Shown: positions 8,364-17,623, numbered from the stretch's first letter. The stretch: 64,000 nucleotides of DNA from Streptococcus mitis NCTC 12261 (GCF_000148585.2 NZ_CP028414.1:673501-737500), one strand, 5' to 3'. The notes: generated by a model from the sequence alone, not told the origin. A program made the numbers and translations.

Positions 8364-9299
8364 ATGGTATCAACGAAAACGCAAATTGCTGGTTTTGAGT
8401 TTGACAATTGTTTGATGAATGCGGCAGGTGTGGCTTGTATGACGATAGCAGAGTTAGAAGGCGTTAAAAACTCAGCAGCAGGAACCTTTGTCACGAAGAC
8501 AGCGACCTTGGACTTTCGTCAGGGAAATCCTGAGCCACGCTATCAAGATGTTCCACTTGGTTCCATCAACTCTATGGGCTTGCCAAATAATGGCTTAGAT
8601 TATTACCTAAACTATCTTCTGGAATTACAAGAAAAGGAACCGAATCGTACCTTCTTTCTATCCTTAGTTGGAATGTCTCCAGAGGAAACCCATACTATCT
8701 TGAAAAAAGTCCAAGAGAGTGAGTTTCGTGGTCTGACTGAGCTAAATCTTTCCTGTCCAAATGTTCCAGGTAAACCTCAGATTGCCTATGATTTTGAGAC
8801 AACTGACCGAATTTTGGCAGAAGTATTTGCCTACTTTACCAAACCTCTTGGGATTAAATTACCACCTTATTTTGACATTGTTCACTTTGACCAAGCGGCA
8901 GCTATTTTCAATAAATATCCGCTCAAGTTTGTCAACTGTGTTAACTCGATTGGGAACGGCCTTTATATAGAAGATGAATCTGTCGTTATTCGACCTAAGA
9001 ATGGTTTTGGTGGGATTGGTGGGGAGTACATCAAACCGACTGCTCTAGCCAATGTTCATGCTTTTTATCAACGTCTCAATCCTCAAATCCAAATCATTGG
9101 AACAGGTGGTGTTCTGACTGGTCGAGATGCTTTTGAACACATCCTCTGTGGTGCTAGTATGGTACAGGTGGGAACCACCCTTCACAAAGAAGGTGTTGGT
9201 GCCTTCGAACGTATTACCAATGAACTGAAAGCAATCATGTCGGAAAAAGGGTATGAGAGCTTAGAAGATTTCCGTGGGAAATTGCGCTACATTGACTAA
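8364..9299 (+). CDS. pyrDA: Dihydroorotate dehydrogenase, class 1A
   Basis: This 311-residue FMN enzyme oxidizes dihydroorotate to orotate in pyrimidine synthesis; class 1A enzymes use fumarate as electron acceptor and are cytosolic. It has the active-site loop [14 protein letters not shown] with the catalytic cysteine, the N-terminal [10 protein letters not shown] and [10 protein letters not shown] substrate segments, and the phosphate-binding [19 protein letters not shown]. Length equals the lactococcal PyrDA family. GGAGGATCAG gives a strong ribosome site. holA follows 33 bp later and may be cotranscribed. Confidence 0.95.
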   Translation: MVSTKTQIAGFEFDNCLMNAAGVACMTIAELEGVKNSAAGTFVTKTATLDFRQGNPEPRYQDVPLGSINSMGLPNNGLDYYLNYLLELQEKEPNRTFFLSLVGMSPEETHTILKKVQESEFRGLTELNLSCPNVPGKPQIAYDFETTDRILAEVFAYFTKPLGIKLPPYFDIVHFDQAAAIFNKYPLKFVNCVNSIGNGLYIEDESVVIRPKNGFGGIGGEYIKPTALANVHAFYQRLNPQIQIIGTGGVLTGRDAFEHILCGASMVQVGTTLHKEGVGAFERITNELKAIMSEKGYESLEDFRGKLRYID

Positions 9300-9332
9300 A
9301 TTAAATCGAAAAATCAGAAGAAAGGAGAGAAG

Positions 9333-10370
9333 ATGCTAGCTATTGAAGAAAGCCAGAAGTTGACTTTATCAAATTTACCTAGTCTGAGCCTATTTACAGG
9401 GACAGACCAGGGTCAGTTTGAAGTGATGAAGAGTCAAGTGTTGAAACAGATTGGCTATGATTCTGCTGACCTCAACTTTGCCTACTTTGATATGAAAGAA
9501 GTGGTTTATAAGGATGTAGAACTGGAGTTGGTCAGCCTTCCTTTCTTTGCGGATGAGAAAATCGTGATATTAGACCATTTTGTCGATATCACAACAGCCA
9601 AGAAACGCTTTTTAACAGATGCTGAGCTCAAGTCGTTTGAGGAATACCTTGACAATCCTTCACCAATAACTAAGTTGTTAATCTTTGCAGAAGGAAAGCT
9701 GGATAGTAAAAGACGGTTGGTTAAATTACTGAAGCGTGATGCCAAGGTCTTTGATGCAGTAGAAGCCAAAGAACAAGAATTGCGCCAGTATTTTCAAAAG
9801 TGGAGTCAGAAACAAGGTCTGCAGTTTGCCAATCATTCTTTTGAAAATCTCCTCATCAAGTCTGGTTTCCAATTTAGCGAAATCCAGAAAAATCTCCTCT
9901 TTTTACAGTCCTATAAAGAAGACTCTGTTATCGAGGAAGAGGATATTGTTAACGCAATTCCCAAGACCTTGCAGGACAATATTTTTGATTTAACTCAGTT
10001 TATTCTGACTAAAAAGATGGACCAGGCGCGAGATTTGGTTAGAGACTTGACATTGCAAGGGGAAGATGAAATTAAACTGATTGCAGTCATGCTAGGACAA
10101 TTTCGGACTTTTACTCAGGTGAAAATTTTGGCGGAGTCTGGGCAAACAGAATCGCAGATTGCAAGTAGTTTAGGTAGTTTTCTCGGACGCAATCCAAATC
10201 CCTATCAGATTAAGTTTGCGCTTAGGGATTCGCGAGGACTTTCCTTGAGCTTTTTGAAGCAAGCTATTTCCTATTTGATTGAGACAGACTATCAGATTAA
10301 GACAGGTCTTTATGAAAAAGGTTTCCTTTTGAAAAAGGCACTCTTACAGATTGCTAGTCAGGTTAATTGA
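9333..10370 (+). CDS. holA: DNA polymerase III subunit delta
   Basis: This 345-residue clamp-loader subunit opens the sliding clamp during loading at the replication fork. The N-terminal domain shows LFTGTDQGQFEVMK and the YFDMKE and LPFFADEKIVIL strands of the delta family. The C-terminal collar domain contains IFDLTQFILTKKMDQARDL and MLGQFRTFTQVKIL. Length is normal, and AAGGAGAG precedes the ATG. It is followed by a weak terminator and a BOX repeat. Confidence 0.92.
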   Translation: MLAIEESQKLTLSNLPSLSLFTGTDQGQFEVMKSQVLKQIGYDSADLNFAYFDMKEVVYKDVELELVSLPFFADEKIVILDHFVDITTAKKRFLTDAELKSFEEYLDNPSPITKLLIFAEGKLDSKRRLVKLLKRDAKVFDAVEAKEQELRQYFQKWSQKQGLQFANHSFENLLIKSGFQFSEIQKNLLFLQSYKEDSVIEEEDIVNAIPKTLQDNIFDLTQFILTKKMDQARDLVRDLTLQGEDEIKLIAVMLGQFRTFTQVKILAESGQTESQIASSLGSFLGRNPNPYQIKFALRDSRGLSLSFLKQAISYLIETDYQIKTGLYEKGFLLKKALLQIASQVN

Positions 10371-10387
10371 CATTTTTTTGAAACTAT

Positions 10388-10420
10388 AACCCGCGTCAGG
10401 ATTATCTTGTCGTGGGTTTC
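10388..10420 (+). terminator. Possible terminator after holA
   Basis: AACCCGCG and CGTGGGTT pair through an 8-bp stem with one G-U and a 15-base loop. The following TTCTTG is a poor T-run, so termination may be partial. Confidence 0.4.
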
Positions 10421-10438
10421 TTGCTGATTTGCTTATTT

Positions 10439-10638
10439 TATACTCAATGAAAATCAAAGAGCAAACTAGGAAACTAGCCGTAGGTTGCTCAAAGCACTGC
10501 TTTGAGGTTGTAAATAAGGCTGACGAAGTCAGCTCAAAACATGTTTTTGAGGTTGCGGATGAAACTGACGAAGTCAGTAATTATATCTACGGCAAGGCGA
10601 CGTTGACGCGGTTTGAAGAGATTTTCGAAGAGTATTAT
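10439..10638 (-). repeat. BOX element, modules C-B-B-A along the plus strand
   Basis: This is a pneumococcal-type BOX repeat in reverse orientation. It starts with boxC (TACTCAATGAAAATCAAAGA), continues with two boxB copies (each with CTGACGAAGTCAG), and ends with boxA, which includes CTACGGCAAGGCGACGTTGA, the site of the BOXA1R typing primer, and closes with TTCGAAGAGTATTA. A 70-codon open frame through it (10429-10641) is an artefact of the repeat. BOX elements form stable RNA hairpins and are thought to be non-autonomous mobile repeats. Confidence 0.92.
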
Positions 10639-10680
10639 TAGAAAGTATCTCAGTGATTTCCTCATCTATAAGCAAAAAAC

Positions 10681-10709
10681 TTGAAAAAAGTGAATGTTTG
10701 CGTTATCAT
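10681..10709 (+). promoter_or_regulatory. sodA promoter with overlapping cre-like site
   Basis: TTGAAA (10681-10686), a 17-bp spacer and TATCAT (10704-10709). Overlapping the spacer and -10 is ATGTTTGCGTTATCAT (10694-10709), which differs from the CcpA cre consensus (WTGNNARCGNWWWCAW) at one position. If real, CcpA would repress sodA in sugar excess. Confidence 0.5.
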
Positions 10710-10740
10710 TTTCATATAGAAAGAAAAAGAGGTATTACAG

Positions 10741-11346
10741 ATGGCTATTATCTTACCAGATCTTCCATATGCATACGACGCTTTGGAACCATACATCGAT
10801 GCGGAAACAATGCACTTGCACCATGACAAACACCATCAAACTTATGTCAACAATGCCAATGCAGCTCTAGAAAAACACCCTGAAATCGGTGAAGATCTTG
10901 AAGCCTTGCTTGCTGATGTAGAATCTATTCCAGCTGATATCCGTCAAGCACTTATTAACAACGGCGGTGGACACTTGAACCACGCTCTTTTCTGGGAATT
11001 GATGACTCCTGAGAAAACAGCTCCATCAGCAGAACTTGCAGCAGCAATCGATGCAACATTTGGTTCATTTGAAGAATTCCAAGCAGCCTTCACTGCAGCA
11101 GCAACAACTCGTTTCGGTTCTGGCTGGGCATGGTTGGTTGTCAACAAAGAAGGTAAACTTGAAGTGACTTCAACAGCAAACCAAGACACACCAATCTCAG
11201 AAGGTAAAAAACCAATCTTGGGCTTGGACGTTTGGGAACATGCTTACTACGTGAAATACCGCAACGTGCGTCCTGACTACATCAAAGCTTTCTTCTCAGT
11301 GATCAACTGGAACAAAGTAGATGAATTGTACGCAGCTGCTAAATAA
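10741..11346 (+). CDS. sodA: Manganese superoxide dismutase
   Basis: This 201-residue Fe/Mn-family enzyme converts superoxide to hydrogen peroxide and oxygen. Metal ligands are visible in [11 protein letters not shown] (first His), [11 protein letters not shown] (second His) and the DVWEHAYY signature (Asp and His). The [10 protein letters not shown] and WAWLV segments agree with the Mn type used by streptococci. Codon use is strongly biased, as in highly expressed genes. It has its own promoter and two tandem terminators, so it is monocistronic. It matters in these peroxide-producing bacteria. Confidence 0.96.
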   Translation: MAIILPDLPYAYDALEPYIDAETMHLHHDKHHQTYVNNANAALEKHPEIGEDLEALLADVESIPADIRQALINNGGGHLNHALFWELMTPEKTAPSAELAAAIDATFGSFEEFQAAFTAAATTRFGSGWAWLVVNKEGKLEVTSTANQDTPISEGKKPILGLDVWEHAYYVKYRNVRPDYIKAFFSVINWNKVDELYAAAK

Positions 11347-11360
11347 TGATATGATATATG

Positions 11361-11387
11361 GAGGGAAGAATTGTTCTTCTCTTTTTA
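11361..11387 (+). terminator. sodA terminator 1
   Basis: AGGGAAGAA-TTG-TTCTTCTCT followed by TTTT: a short 9-bp stem with one wobble, 15 bases after the sodA stop. Confidence 0.55.
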
Positions 11388-11403
11388 AGGTTATATTATT
11401 TTG

Positions 11404-11429
11404 GTCTGACAAAATCGTCAGACTTTTTT
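11404..11429 (+). terminator. sodA terminator 2
   Basis: GTCTGAC-AAAATC-GTCAGAC followed by TTTTTT: a perfect 7-bp stem, a strong intrinsic terminator. Confidence 0.85.
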
Positions 11430-11507
11430 CATTTTTATGAGAAACGTGCTAACTGCTAGAAATTATGGTAGAATAAAGTATTAAGTAATCGTGGAAAAAG
11501 GATATCT

Positions 11508-12038
11508 ATGCGAAAAGAAATTGCACCTGAATTATACAACTATAACAAGTTTCCTGGTCCTGAGTTCCATTTACATGGGGACAAGGTTGAAACGGAAGGG
11601 ATAGCTTTTTCCTTGGTGGAAAATATCAAGGATGCCTTTGATGTGACGGCTTTTAATCAGCGTTTTTCAGAAGTCTTAACCAAGTTTGATTATATCGTGG
11701 GAGACTGGAGCAACGAACAGCTTCGCCTACGAGGTTTTTACAAGGATGATCGAACAGAAGAAAAACTTGAAAAAATCAGTCGTTTACAAGACTACCTTTT
11801 AGAGTATTGTAGTTATGGTTGTGCCTATTTTGTCTTATCAAATGAAGCCCCTAAGCGAGCATCATTTGACAAGAAAATGCGTAAGAAGGAAGAAGAACAG
11901 CCTTCTAGAAAAGGAAAGAAACCGACTCAAACCAAACGAAAACCGAATGCAGATAAGAAAAATAGACGTCGTCAGAAAGACCAGCATTCTCAGAAAGAGG
12001 ACAAGGGGCAACGTCATTTTGTCATTCGTCAGAAGTGA
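11508..12038 (+). CDS. YutD family protein
   Basis: This 176-residue cytosolic protein has the conserved YutD domain (residues 1-115, with FDYIVGDWSNEQLRLRGFY and LEYCSYGCAYFVL). A very basic, low-complexity tail (KKEEEQPSRKGKKPTQTKRK and onward) probably contacts nucleic acid or ribosomes. The biochemical function of YutD is not established. It sits 20 bp upstream of rlmN, a pairing common in Firmicutes, and heads the yutD-rlmN-vanZ-ABC-F run. Confidence 0.82.
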   Translation: MRKEIAPELYNYNKFPGPEFHLHGDKVETEGIAFSLVENIKDAFDVTAFNQRFSEVLTKFDYIVGDWSNEQLRLRGFYKDDRTEEKLEKISRLQDYLLEYCSYGCAYFVLSNEAPKRASFDKKMRKKEEEQPSRKGKKPTQTKRKPNADKKNRRRQKDQHSQKEDKGQRHFVIRQK

Positions 12039-12058
12039 GTAGAGAATAAGGAGAAGAA

Positions 12059-13144
12059 ATGAAACCGTCAATTTATAGTTTAACACGTCAAACCATGCAG
12101 GAATGGGTTTTGGAGCAGGGAGAAAAGAAATTCCGTGCAGATCAAATCTGGGAATGGCTTTACCGTAAACGTGTCCAGTCATTTGAAGAGATGACCAACC
12201 TTTCCAAGGATTTGATTGCTAAACTCAATGAACAATTTGTGGTCAATCCCTTGAAACAGCGTATCGTTCAAGAGTCTGCTGATGGTACCGTTAAATATCT
12301 TTTTGAATTGCCTGATGGTATGTTGATTGAGACAGTACTGATGCGTCAACACTACGGGCTGTCAGTCTGTGTGACCACTCAGGTCGGCTGTAATATCGGT
12401 TGTACCTTCTGTGCTTCTGGTTTGATTAAGAAACAACGTGACCTCAATAACGGTGAAATCGTAGCGCAAATCATGCTGGTTCAGAAATACTTTGATGAAC
12501 GTGGTCAGGATGAACGCGTCAGCCATATCGTTGTCATGGGAATCGGTGAACCTTTTGATAACTACAACAATGTCTTGAATTTCGTTCGTACTATCAACGA
12601 TGACAAGGGAATGGCTATCGGTGCTCGTCACATCACGGTTTCAACCTCAGGTTTGGCCCATAAAATTCGTGATTTTGCTAATGAAGGAGTTCAGGTCAAT
12701 CTTGCCGTTTCCCTTCACGCACCTAACAATGAGTTGCGTTCAAGCATCATGAAGATTAACCGTGCATTTCCGATTGAAAAACTCTTTGCTGCTATTGAGT
12801 ATTATATCGAAACAACAAATCGTCGTGTGACCTTTGAGTATATCATGCTCAATGAAGTTAATGACGGTGTAGAACAAGCCTTGGAATTGGCTGAATTGCT
12901 CAAGAATATCAAGAAATTGTCTTATGTAAACTTGATTCCTTATAACCCAGTTAGTGAGCATGACCAATATAGCCGTAGTCCTAAAGAGCGCGTCCTGGCC
13001 TTTTATGATACGCTTAAGAAAAAAGGGGTTAACTGTGTGGTTCGTCAAGAGCATGGTACTGATATTGATGCAGCTTGTGGACAATTGCGTTCTAATACAA
13101 TGAAACGTGACCGCCAGAAAGCAGTCGCAGCAGTCAATCCTTAA
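12059..13144 (+). CDS. rlmN: Dual-specificity RNA methyltransferase RlmN
   Basis: This 361-residue radical-SAM enzyme methylates C2 of A2503 in 23S rRNA and A37 in some tRNAs. The CxxxCxxC iron-sulfur motif is seen in [15 protein letters not shown], followed by the [15 protein letters not shown]-binding segment. The two catalytic cysteines, resolving and methyl-carrying, are expected near VSTSG and in the C-terminal [18 protein letters not shown] is the ribosome site. The stop codon overlaps the next ATG by one base (TAATG), so rlmN and the VanZ-like gene are coupled. Confidence 0.95.
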   Translation: MKPSIYSLTRQTMQEWVLEQGEKKFRADQIWEWLYRKRVQSFEEMTNLSKDLIAKLNEQFVVNPLKQRIVQESADGTVKYLFELPDGMLIETVLMRQHYGLSVCVTTQVGCNIGCTFCASGLIKKQRDLNNGEIVAQIMLVQKYFDERGQDERVSHIVVMGIGEPFDNYNNVLNFVRTINDDKGMAIGARHITVSTSGLAHKIRDFANEGVQVNLAVSLHAPNNELRSSIMKINRAFPIEKLFAAIEYYIETTNRRVTFEYIMLNEVNDGVEQALELAELLKNIKKLSYVNLIPYNPVSEHDQYSRSPKERVLAFYDTLKKKGVNCVVRQEHGTDIDAACGQLRSNTMKRDRQKAVAAVNP

Positions 13145-13626
13145 TGATGAAGAAGACTTATAATCGTATTTTGGTCTGGGGAGTCATTTTCTATAGTATT
13201 TGTATCGTTTACTTTTGCTTTACTCCTCAAGAACATTCTCCCGTGGGGGTGGAAACTCCAGGTATTCAGCATCTTGGACGCCTGGTTTTTCTTTTGACTC
13301 CTTTCAATTCTCTCTGGAAACTGGGTGAGGTGAGTGACATAGGACAATTATGTTGGCTTTTTCTACAAAATATCCTCAATGTCTTCTTACTTTTTCCTCT
13401 GATTTTCCAACTCCTTTATCTCCTTCCAAATTTGCGTAAGACAAGAAAAGTGATCTTTTTCAGTTTTCTTATAAGCCTAGGAATTGAGTGTACGCAGTTA
13501 GTCTTAGATTTTTTCTTTGATTTTAATCGCGTCTTTGAGATTGATGATTTGTGGACCAATACCTTGGGTGGCTATCTGGCTTGGCTTCTCTATAAACAAT
13601 TACATAAAAACAAGATAAGGAATTAA
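13144..13626 (+). CDS. VanZ-like family membrane protein
   Basis: This 160-residue integral membrane protein has about four hydrophobic segments and conserved VanZ features: PFNSLWKLG after the first segment, a central NVFLLFPLIFQL helix, and the IDDLWTNTLGGYLAWLL ending. VanZ confers low-level teicoplanin resistance in enterococci, but most chromosomal relatives have no known function. The start can be 13144 or the next ATG at 13147. It overlaps rlmN by one base and ends one base before the ABC-F gene. Confidence 0.8.
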   Translation: MMKKTYNRILVWGVIFYSICIVYFCFTPQEHSPVGVETPGIQHLGRLVFLLTPFNSLWKLGEVSDIGQLCWLFLQNILNVFLLFPLIFQLLYLLPNLRKTRKVIFFSFLISLGIECTQLVLDFFFDFNRVFEIDDLWTNTLGGYLAWLLYKQLHKNKIRN

Positions 13627-13627
13627 A

Positions 13628-15169
13628 ATGAGTATTTTAGAAGTTAAAAATCTGAGTCATGGTTTTGGTGACCGTGCAATTTTTGAAGATGTGTCCTTCC
13701 GCCTCCTTAAGGGAGAACATATCGGTCTGGTCGGTGCCAATGGTGAAGGAAAATCAACCTTTATGAGCATTGTGACTGGTAAAATGCTGCCAGATGAAGG
13801 AAAGGTTGAGTGGTCCAAATATGTGACTGCGGGTTACTTGGATCAACACTCAGTCCTTGCTGAAGGGCAGTCGGTGCGTGATGTGCTCCGTACAGCTTTT
13901 GATGAGCTGTTTAAAGCTGAAGCTCGTATCAATGACCTTTATATGGAAATGGCTGAAGACGGTGCGGATGTTGATGCTCTCATGGAAGAAGTTGGCGAAC
14001 TGCAAGATCGTTTAGAGAGTCGTGATTTCTATACCTTGGATGCTAAGATTGACGAAGTAGCGCGTGCCCTTGGTGTCATGGACTTTGGCATGGATACAGA
14101 TGTAACTTCTTTGTCAGGTGGGCAAAGAACCAAGGTGCTTTTGGCAAAACTCCTCCTTGAAAAGCCCGATATCTTGCTTTTGGACGAGCCAACCAACTAC
14201 TTGGATGCTGAGCATATTGACTGGCTCAAGCGCTATCTCCAAAACTATGAGAATGCCTTTGTCCTTATTTCACACGATATTCCATTCTTGAACGATGTTA
14301 TCAATATCGTCTATCATGTGGAAAATCAACAGCTGACGCGTTACTCTGGTGACTACTACCAGTTCCAAGAAGTCTATGCTATGAAGAAATCTCAGCTAGA
14401 GGCAGCCTACGAACGTCAGCAGAAAGAAATTGCGGACCTTAAGGACTTTGTTGCCCGAAACAAAGCGCGTGTTGCAACACGAAACATGGCCATGTCTCGT
14501 CAGAAGAAATTGGATAAGATGGATATTATCGAATTACAAAGTGAGAAACCAAAACCATCCTTTGATTTCAAATCAGCTCGTACGCCAGGGCGCTTTATCT
14601 TCCAAGCCAAGGATTTGCAAATTGGTTATGATCGTCCTCTGACCAAGCCTTTAAATCTTACCTTTGAACGTAATCAAAAGGTTGCTATTATCGGGGCAAA
14701 TGGTATCGGGAAAACAACTCTCTTGAAGTCCCTATTGGGCATTATTCCACCAATCGCTGGAGAGGTTGAACGTGGAGACTACCTAGAACTTGGCTACTTT
14801 GAACAAGAAGTAGAAGGTGGCAATCGTCAAACACCACTAGAGGCTGTTTGGAATGCCTTTCCAGCTCTTAACCAAGCAGAAGTTCGTGCAGCCCTTGCCC
14901 GTTGTGGTTTGACAACTAAGCATATCGAAAGCCAAATTCAGGTCTTGTCAGGTGGGGAACAAGCCAAGGTTCGTTTCTGTCTCTTGATGAATCGTGAAAA
15001 CAACGTTTTAGTGCTGGACGAGCCGACCAACCATTTGGATGTGGATGCCAAGGATGAACTCAAACGCGCTCTCAAAGAATACAAGGGATCTATCCTTATG
15101 GTCTGCCATGAACCAGACTTCTATGAAGGCTGGATGGACCAAATATGGGATTTTAATAATCTAACTTAA
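13628..15169 (+). CDS. ABC-F family ATPase (translation factor type, YfmM-like)
   Basis: This 513-residue soluble protein has two ABC domains and no membrane segments. NBD1 has Walker A GANGEGKST, signature LSGGQRTKVLLAKLL and Walker B ILLLDEPTNYLD. NBD2 has GANGIGKTT, LSGGEQAKVRFCLL and VLVLDEPTNHLD. Between them is a basic P-site tRNA interaction linker (about residues 240-320, AYERQQKEIADLKDF). ABC-F proteins act on the ribosome E site to rescue stalled or antibiotic-bound ribosomes. The N-terminal sequence resembles Bacillus YfmM. It ends at a bidirectional terminator shared with slrA. Confidence 0.9.
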   Translation: MSILEVKNLSHGFGDRAIFEDVSFRLLKGEHIGLVGANGEGKSTFMSIVTGKMLPDEGKVEWSKYVTAGYLDQHSVLAEGQSVRDVLRTAFDELFKAEARINDLYMEMAEDGADVDALMEEVGELQDRLESRDFYTLDAKIDEVARALGVMDFGMDTDVTSLSGGQRTKVLLAKLLLEKPDILLLDEPTNYLDAEHIDWLKRYLQNYENAFVLISHDIPFLNDVINIVYHVENQQLTRYSGDYYQFQEVYAMKKSQLEAAYERQQKEIADLKDFVARNKARVATRNMAMSRQKKLDKMDIIELQSEKPKPSFDFKSARTPGRFIFQAKDLQIGYDRPLTKPLNLTFERNQKVAIIGANGIGKTTLLKSLLGIIPPIAGEVERGDYLELGYFEQEVEGGNRQTPLEAVWNAFPALNQAEVRAALARCGLTTKHIESQIQVLSGGEQAKVRFCLLMNRENNVLVLDEPTNHLDVDAKDELKRALKEYKGSILMVCHEPDFYEGWMDQIWDFNNLT

Positions 15170-15180
15170 AAATGAGGACA

Positions 15181-15217
15181 AAAAAATACAGTACCGAATG
15201 TGGATACTGTATTTTTT
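15181..15217. terminator. Bidirectional terminator between ABC-F gene and slrA
   Basis: AAAAAATACAGTA (15181-15193) and TACTGTATTTTTT (15205-15217) form a perfect 13-bp stem with A and T runs on both sides, serving both convergent genes. Confidence 0.9.
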
Positions 15218-15222
15218 GGTTT

Positions 15223-16026
15223 TTAAGATTTAAAATCGTAGTCTTTCACCACTTCGATGCTGTCGATTGTGATAGCAGTAGTTGGCTTGTCTTTTTCATC
15301 TTTTTCGGCTTTGGCAATTTTATCTACAACATCCATACCGTCAATCACTTGACCAAATACGGGGTGTTTGCCATCTAGACTAGGGTTTCCCCCTTCTTTA
15401 TAGGCTTCGATGATTTTCTTTGGATACTTGTTTGTAGGGAGTTTAGCAGAGGTATCTGTAGAGTTTTGGTTGATGAAGAATTGGCTACCGTTGGTGTTTG
15501 GTTGACCAGTATTAGCCATAGAAAGAGCACCACGGATGTTATAGAGATAAGGAGTAATCTCGTTCTTGAAACCAGTTCCCTTATCTTTTGTCTTATCCTT
15601 GTCATGCCAGATGGACTGACCACCTGTACCGTCTCCCTTTGGATCTCCAGTTTGAACCATGAAGCCATCGATGACACGGTGGAAGGTAATGCCGTTATAG
15701 TAGCCTTCTTTGGCATGAGTGAGGAAGTTTTCAACCGCTAAAGGAGCGAGTTTAGGGAAGAGTTTGATACGGATATCTCCTTGATTTGTGTGGAGAATCA
15801 CTTCAGCTTCATCTTCAGCAACTTCTTTAGATAGTTGTGGGAAATTGGCGTTTTCGTTTGTTAAAGCATCGTTTAACTCCTTGGCAGATTGGGCAGCTGC
15901 TTTGGAACTTTCTTCAGCAGCAAGACTGGAATCAACATAGTCATCACCACGCAAACTACGTTGGATGTTGCTACATCCAGCTAGAGCTACAGTGGATAGT
16001 AAAAGAAGTGTTGCTATTTTTTTCAT
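15223..16026 (-). CDS. slrA: Cyclophilin-type peptidyl-prolyl isomerase lipoprotein SlrA
   Basis: This 267-residue protein is made with a lipoprotein signal ([18 protein letters not shown]; Cys18 is lipidated). A charged linker follows, then a cyclophilin domain (about residues 75-260) with [41 protein letters not shown] and [14 protein letters not shown]. It catalyses proline isomerization to fold proteins outside the membrane, and the pneumococcal SlrA contributes to colonization. The catalytic Arg (FHR) and QFFI residues are present. AGAGGAATAG precedes the ATG. Confidence 0.93.
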   Translation of the reverse strand: MKKIATLLLLSTVALAGCSNIQRSLRGDDYVDSSLAAEESSKAAAQSAKELNDALTNENANFPQLSKEVAEDEAEVILHTNQGDIRIKLFPKLAPLAVENFLTHAKEGYYNGITFHRVIDGFMVQTGDPKGDGTGGQSIWHDKDKTKDKGTGFKNEITPYLYNIRGALSMANTGQPNTNGSQFFINQNSTDTSAKLPTNKYPKKIIEAYKEGGNPSLDGKHPVFGQVIDGMDVVDKIAKAEKDEKDKPTTAITIDSIEVVKDYDFKS

Positions 16027-16055
16027 TCTATTCCTCTCAAAAATTCATTTCTACC

Positions 16056-16084
16056 ATTGTACCCTAAAAGGAAGGGGATTTCAA
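16056..16084 (-). promoter_or_regulatory. slrA promoter
   Basis: On the minus strand TTGAAA (16084-16079), a 17-bp spacer, and TACAAT (16061-16056), about 30 bases before the slrA start codon. Confidence 0.7.
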
Positions 16085-16330
16085 ATATTAGTGACAAGAC
16101 AGTTTAAGAGGAAGCTAACCAGAAAGTCGCTTGCTTAGGGGCATCAATGCCATAAGTATACTCAAAGTATTTTGGAACCAGATCTTAAGAAAGCTCGTAA
16201 AGCATCACAATTAGTAAACGTTAATTCGAAAGAATTACTATATTTTAAAAGAGCACATTTTCAAAGGATTTTTTCTTTTGCCTTCAATTCCTAATTAATC
16301 AATGAATTTAATACTAGGTCTCGAAAAGAA
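16085..16330. other. Gene-free stretch between slrA and the HTH gene
   Basis: Apart from the slrA promoter, I see no gene or convincing RNA in this AT-rich spacer. Short coding-like scraps (for example 16185-16260 on the plus strand) have stops in every frame. It may be eroded coding sequence. Confidence 0.4.
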
Positions 16331-16555
16331 TTATGCTTCCTCTTTCTGTCTGAGTTCAAAGAGGTCTTCTACTTTCAGATTAAAAACTTGAGCAATTTTA
16401 AGAGCCATTTCTAGCGAAGGGTTGTAACGATTATTTTCCAAGTGCAGAATTGTCTCGCGTCGCATGCCGATGCGGTCGGCTAACTCCTGCTGGGTCATGC
16501 CTGTGGACTCACGAACAGATTTGAGATTAGTAATAATCTTGCTTTCTTTGGCCAT
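16331..16555 (-). CDS. Small Cro/C1-type helix-turn-helix regulator
   Basis: This 74-residue protein is almost entirely one HTH_3 domain: LKSVRESTGMTQQELADRIGMRRETILHLENNRYNPSLEMALKIAQVF, followed by KVEDLFEL. This class is common in pairs with small membrane proteins in Firmicutes. It lies 2 bases after the membrane protein gene, so they form one operon read from about 17200. The likely target is the operon's own promoter, which contains a duplicated 24-bp sequence. Confidence 0.88.
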   Translation of the reverse strand: MAKESKIITNLKSVRESTGMTQQELADRIGMRRETILHLENNRYNPSLEMALKIAQVFNLKVEDLFELRQKEEA

Positions 16556-16557
16556 GC

Positions 16558-17136
16558 TTATCCTCTACGTTCCAAGATAAAATAGACAACCGCAAAGATG
16601 CAAATCAAGACAGCTATGTTAATAAATATCTGTCCCATGTAAAGAGTGAGAGACCCCATATACCCAATGATAACTGCTAGGATCATCAGTGCGCCTAGTA
16701 TAAAAACAAACATCAAGCTAGCTGCCTTGGCTAAATTAGCATAAAAGCGTTCGTCCGGAGTTTCCTTGACATTTTTTAAAGAGAAAAAACCAAATATAAT
16801 CACTTCAATAACGAGGCTAATTCCCAAAATCCATTCTTTAATACCAGAACTTACGCTAGGGGTCGCAACCCAAATTCCTACTGTATAAAAAATGCTTGCT
16901 GCAAACACAAGTATCGTGTAAAGCTTAGCAGACAAGTCAAAAATAATCTTTCCCTTACCTTTCTGACTCTTATGTAGCCAGCTACAAATAGCTACAATTT
17001 GACCTGTCACTGAAATACCAGTAATAACTAACTTGGGTCCCCAACTAAGATTAGAACCAAATAAAACAGTAAAATCAATAAAGAGAGCTACGGCAATCAC
17101 TGCAATGAGGCCACGCATTTTTTGATTTTTTTTCAT
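16558..17136 (-). CDS. Multipass membrane protein of unknown function, paired with HTH regulator
   Basis: This 192-residue protein has about six hydrophobic helices in pairs: GLIAVIAVALFIDFTVLF, LVITGISVTGQIVAICSW, LYTILVFAASIFYTVGIW, ILGISLVIEVIIFGFF, LMFVFILGALMILAVIIG and IFINIAVLICIFAVVYFIL. The start was placed at 17136, where AAAAAGGAGTC lies 5-15 bases upstream; the open frame runs 12 codons further. It resembles DUF3169/DUF6773-type proteins found with small HTH genes, but I do not recognize it with certainty. Confidence 0.7.
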   Translation of the reverse strand: MKKNQKMRGLIAVIAVALFIDFTVLFGSNLSWGPKLVITGISVTGQIVAICSWLHKSQKGKGKIIFDLSAKLYTILVFAASIFYTVGIWVATPSVSSGIKEWILGISLVIEVIIFGFFSLKNVKETPDERFYANLAKAASLMFVFILGALMILAVIIGYMGSLTLYMGQIFINIAVLICIFAVVYFILERRG

Positions 17137-17156
17137 GATAGACTCCTTTTTTATTT

Positions 17157-17209
17157 TATAAATATATAACACTTAAATTTTATGTTATAAATATATCACA
17201 TTTAAATTT
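17157..17209 (-). repeat. Duplicated 24-bp promoter/operator repeat upstream of the HTH operon
   Basis: Two near-identical 24-bp direct repeats lie at 17157-17180 and 17186-17209. Each begins TATAAATATAT and ends TTAAATTT, with two mismatches between copies, 29 bp apart. Read on the minus strand each carries TGTTATAT or TGTGATAT, a plausible -10 or operator for the operon-encoded HTH protein. Confidence 0.6.
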
Positions 17210-17396
17210 AGAAAGCAAGAATTTATGTGCCAAGGTGGCAATTATTTGGAAAATCTAGATACTCTATGAATCTCTACTTTTTTCTTAGACTGTTATAAAG
17301 TCTGTCAGAATAAGCTTTGTAGGTGTAGAAGTTAGTTTTTACAGAACTAAATTATTCTCCTATTTAGAATCTATTAATTCATATTTTATAAATTAA

Positions 17397-17540
17397 TTAG
17401 TAGATATCGTTCTTAAAATCCTTGATATTTCGTTTGGGAACGGGCTTAGGATTTAGGAGCCAAGTATTCAAATCTCGTTCAGGCGATATGAAGGGTTTGA
17501 CTTGGTGGTCTTTATAAAATGTTTCTAAAAAAGGATTCAT
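17397..17540 (-). CDS. Possible 47-residue protein
   Basis: The ORF begins MNPFLETFYKDHQVKPFISP and ends KPVPKRNIKDFKNDIY. It is hydrophilic and proline-rich, with no membrane segment. Its codon choice and amino-acid composition look protein-like, and an AGAAAGAG stretch lies about 8 bases before the ATG, but no family was recognized. It could be a remnant of a larger gene. Confidence 0.35.
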   Translation of the reverse strand: MNPFLETFYKDHQVKPFISPERDLNTWLLNPKPVPKRNIKDFKNDIY

Positions 17541-17623
17541 GACATTCTCTTTCTGATTTTTCTTTAAAAATATAACAAATTTCTAAAAGGTTTAAGAATT
17601 TTATAGTCTGTCAAGTTTTTTTC

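Noticed and set aside
10429..10641. 70-codon open frame on the plus strand after holA
   Set aside because: It lies wholly inside a BOX repeat; the repeated SKHCFEV/SKHVFEV pattern is produced by the two boxB modules, and there is no proper ribosome site.
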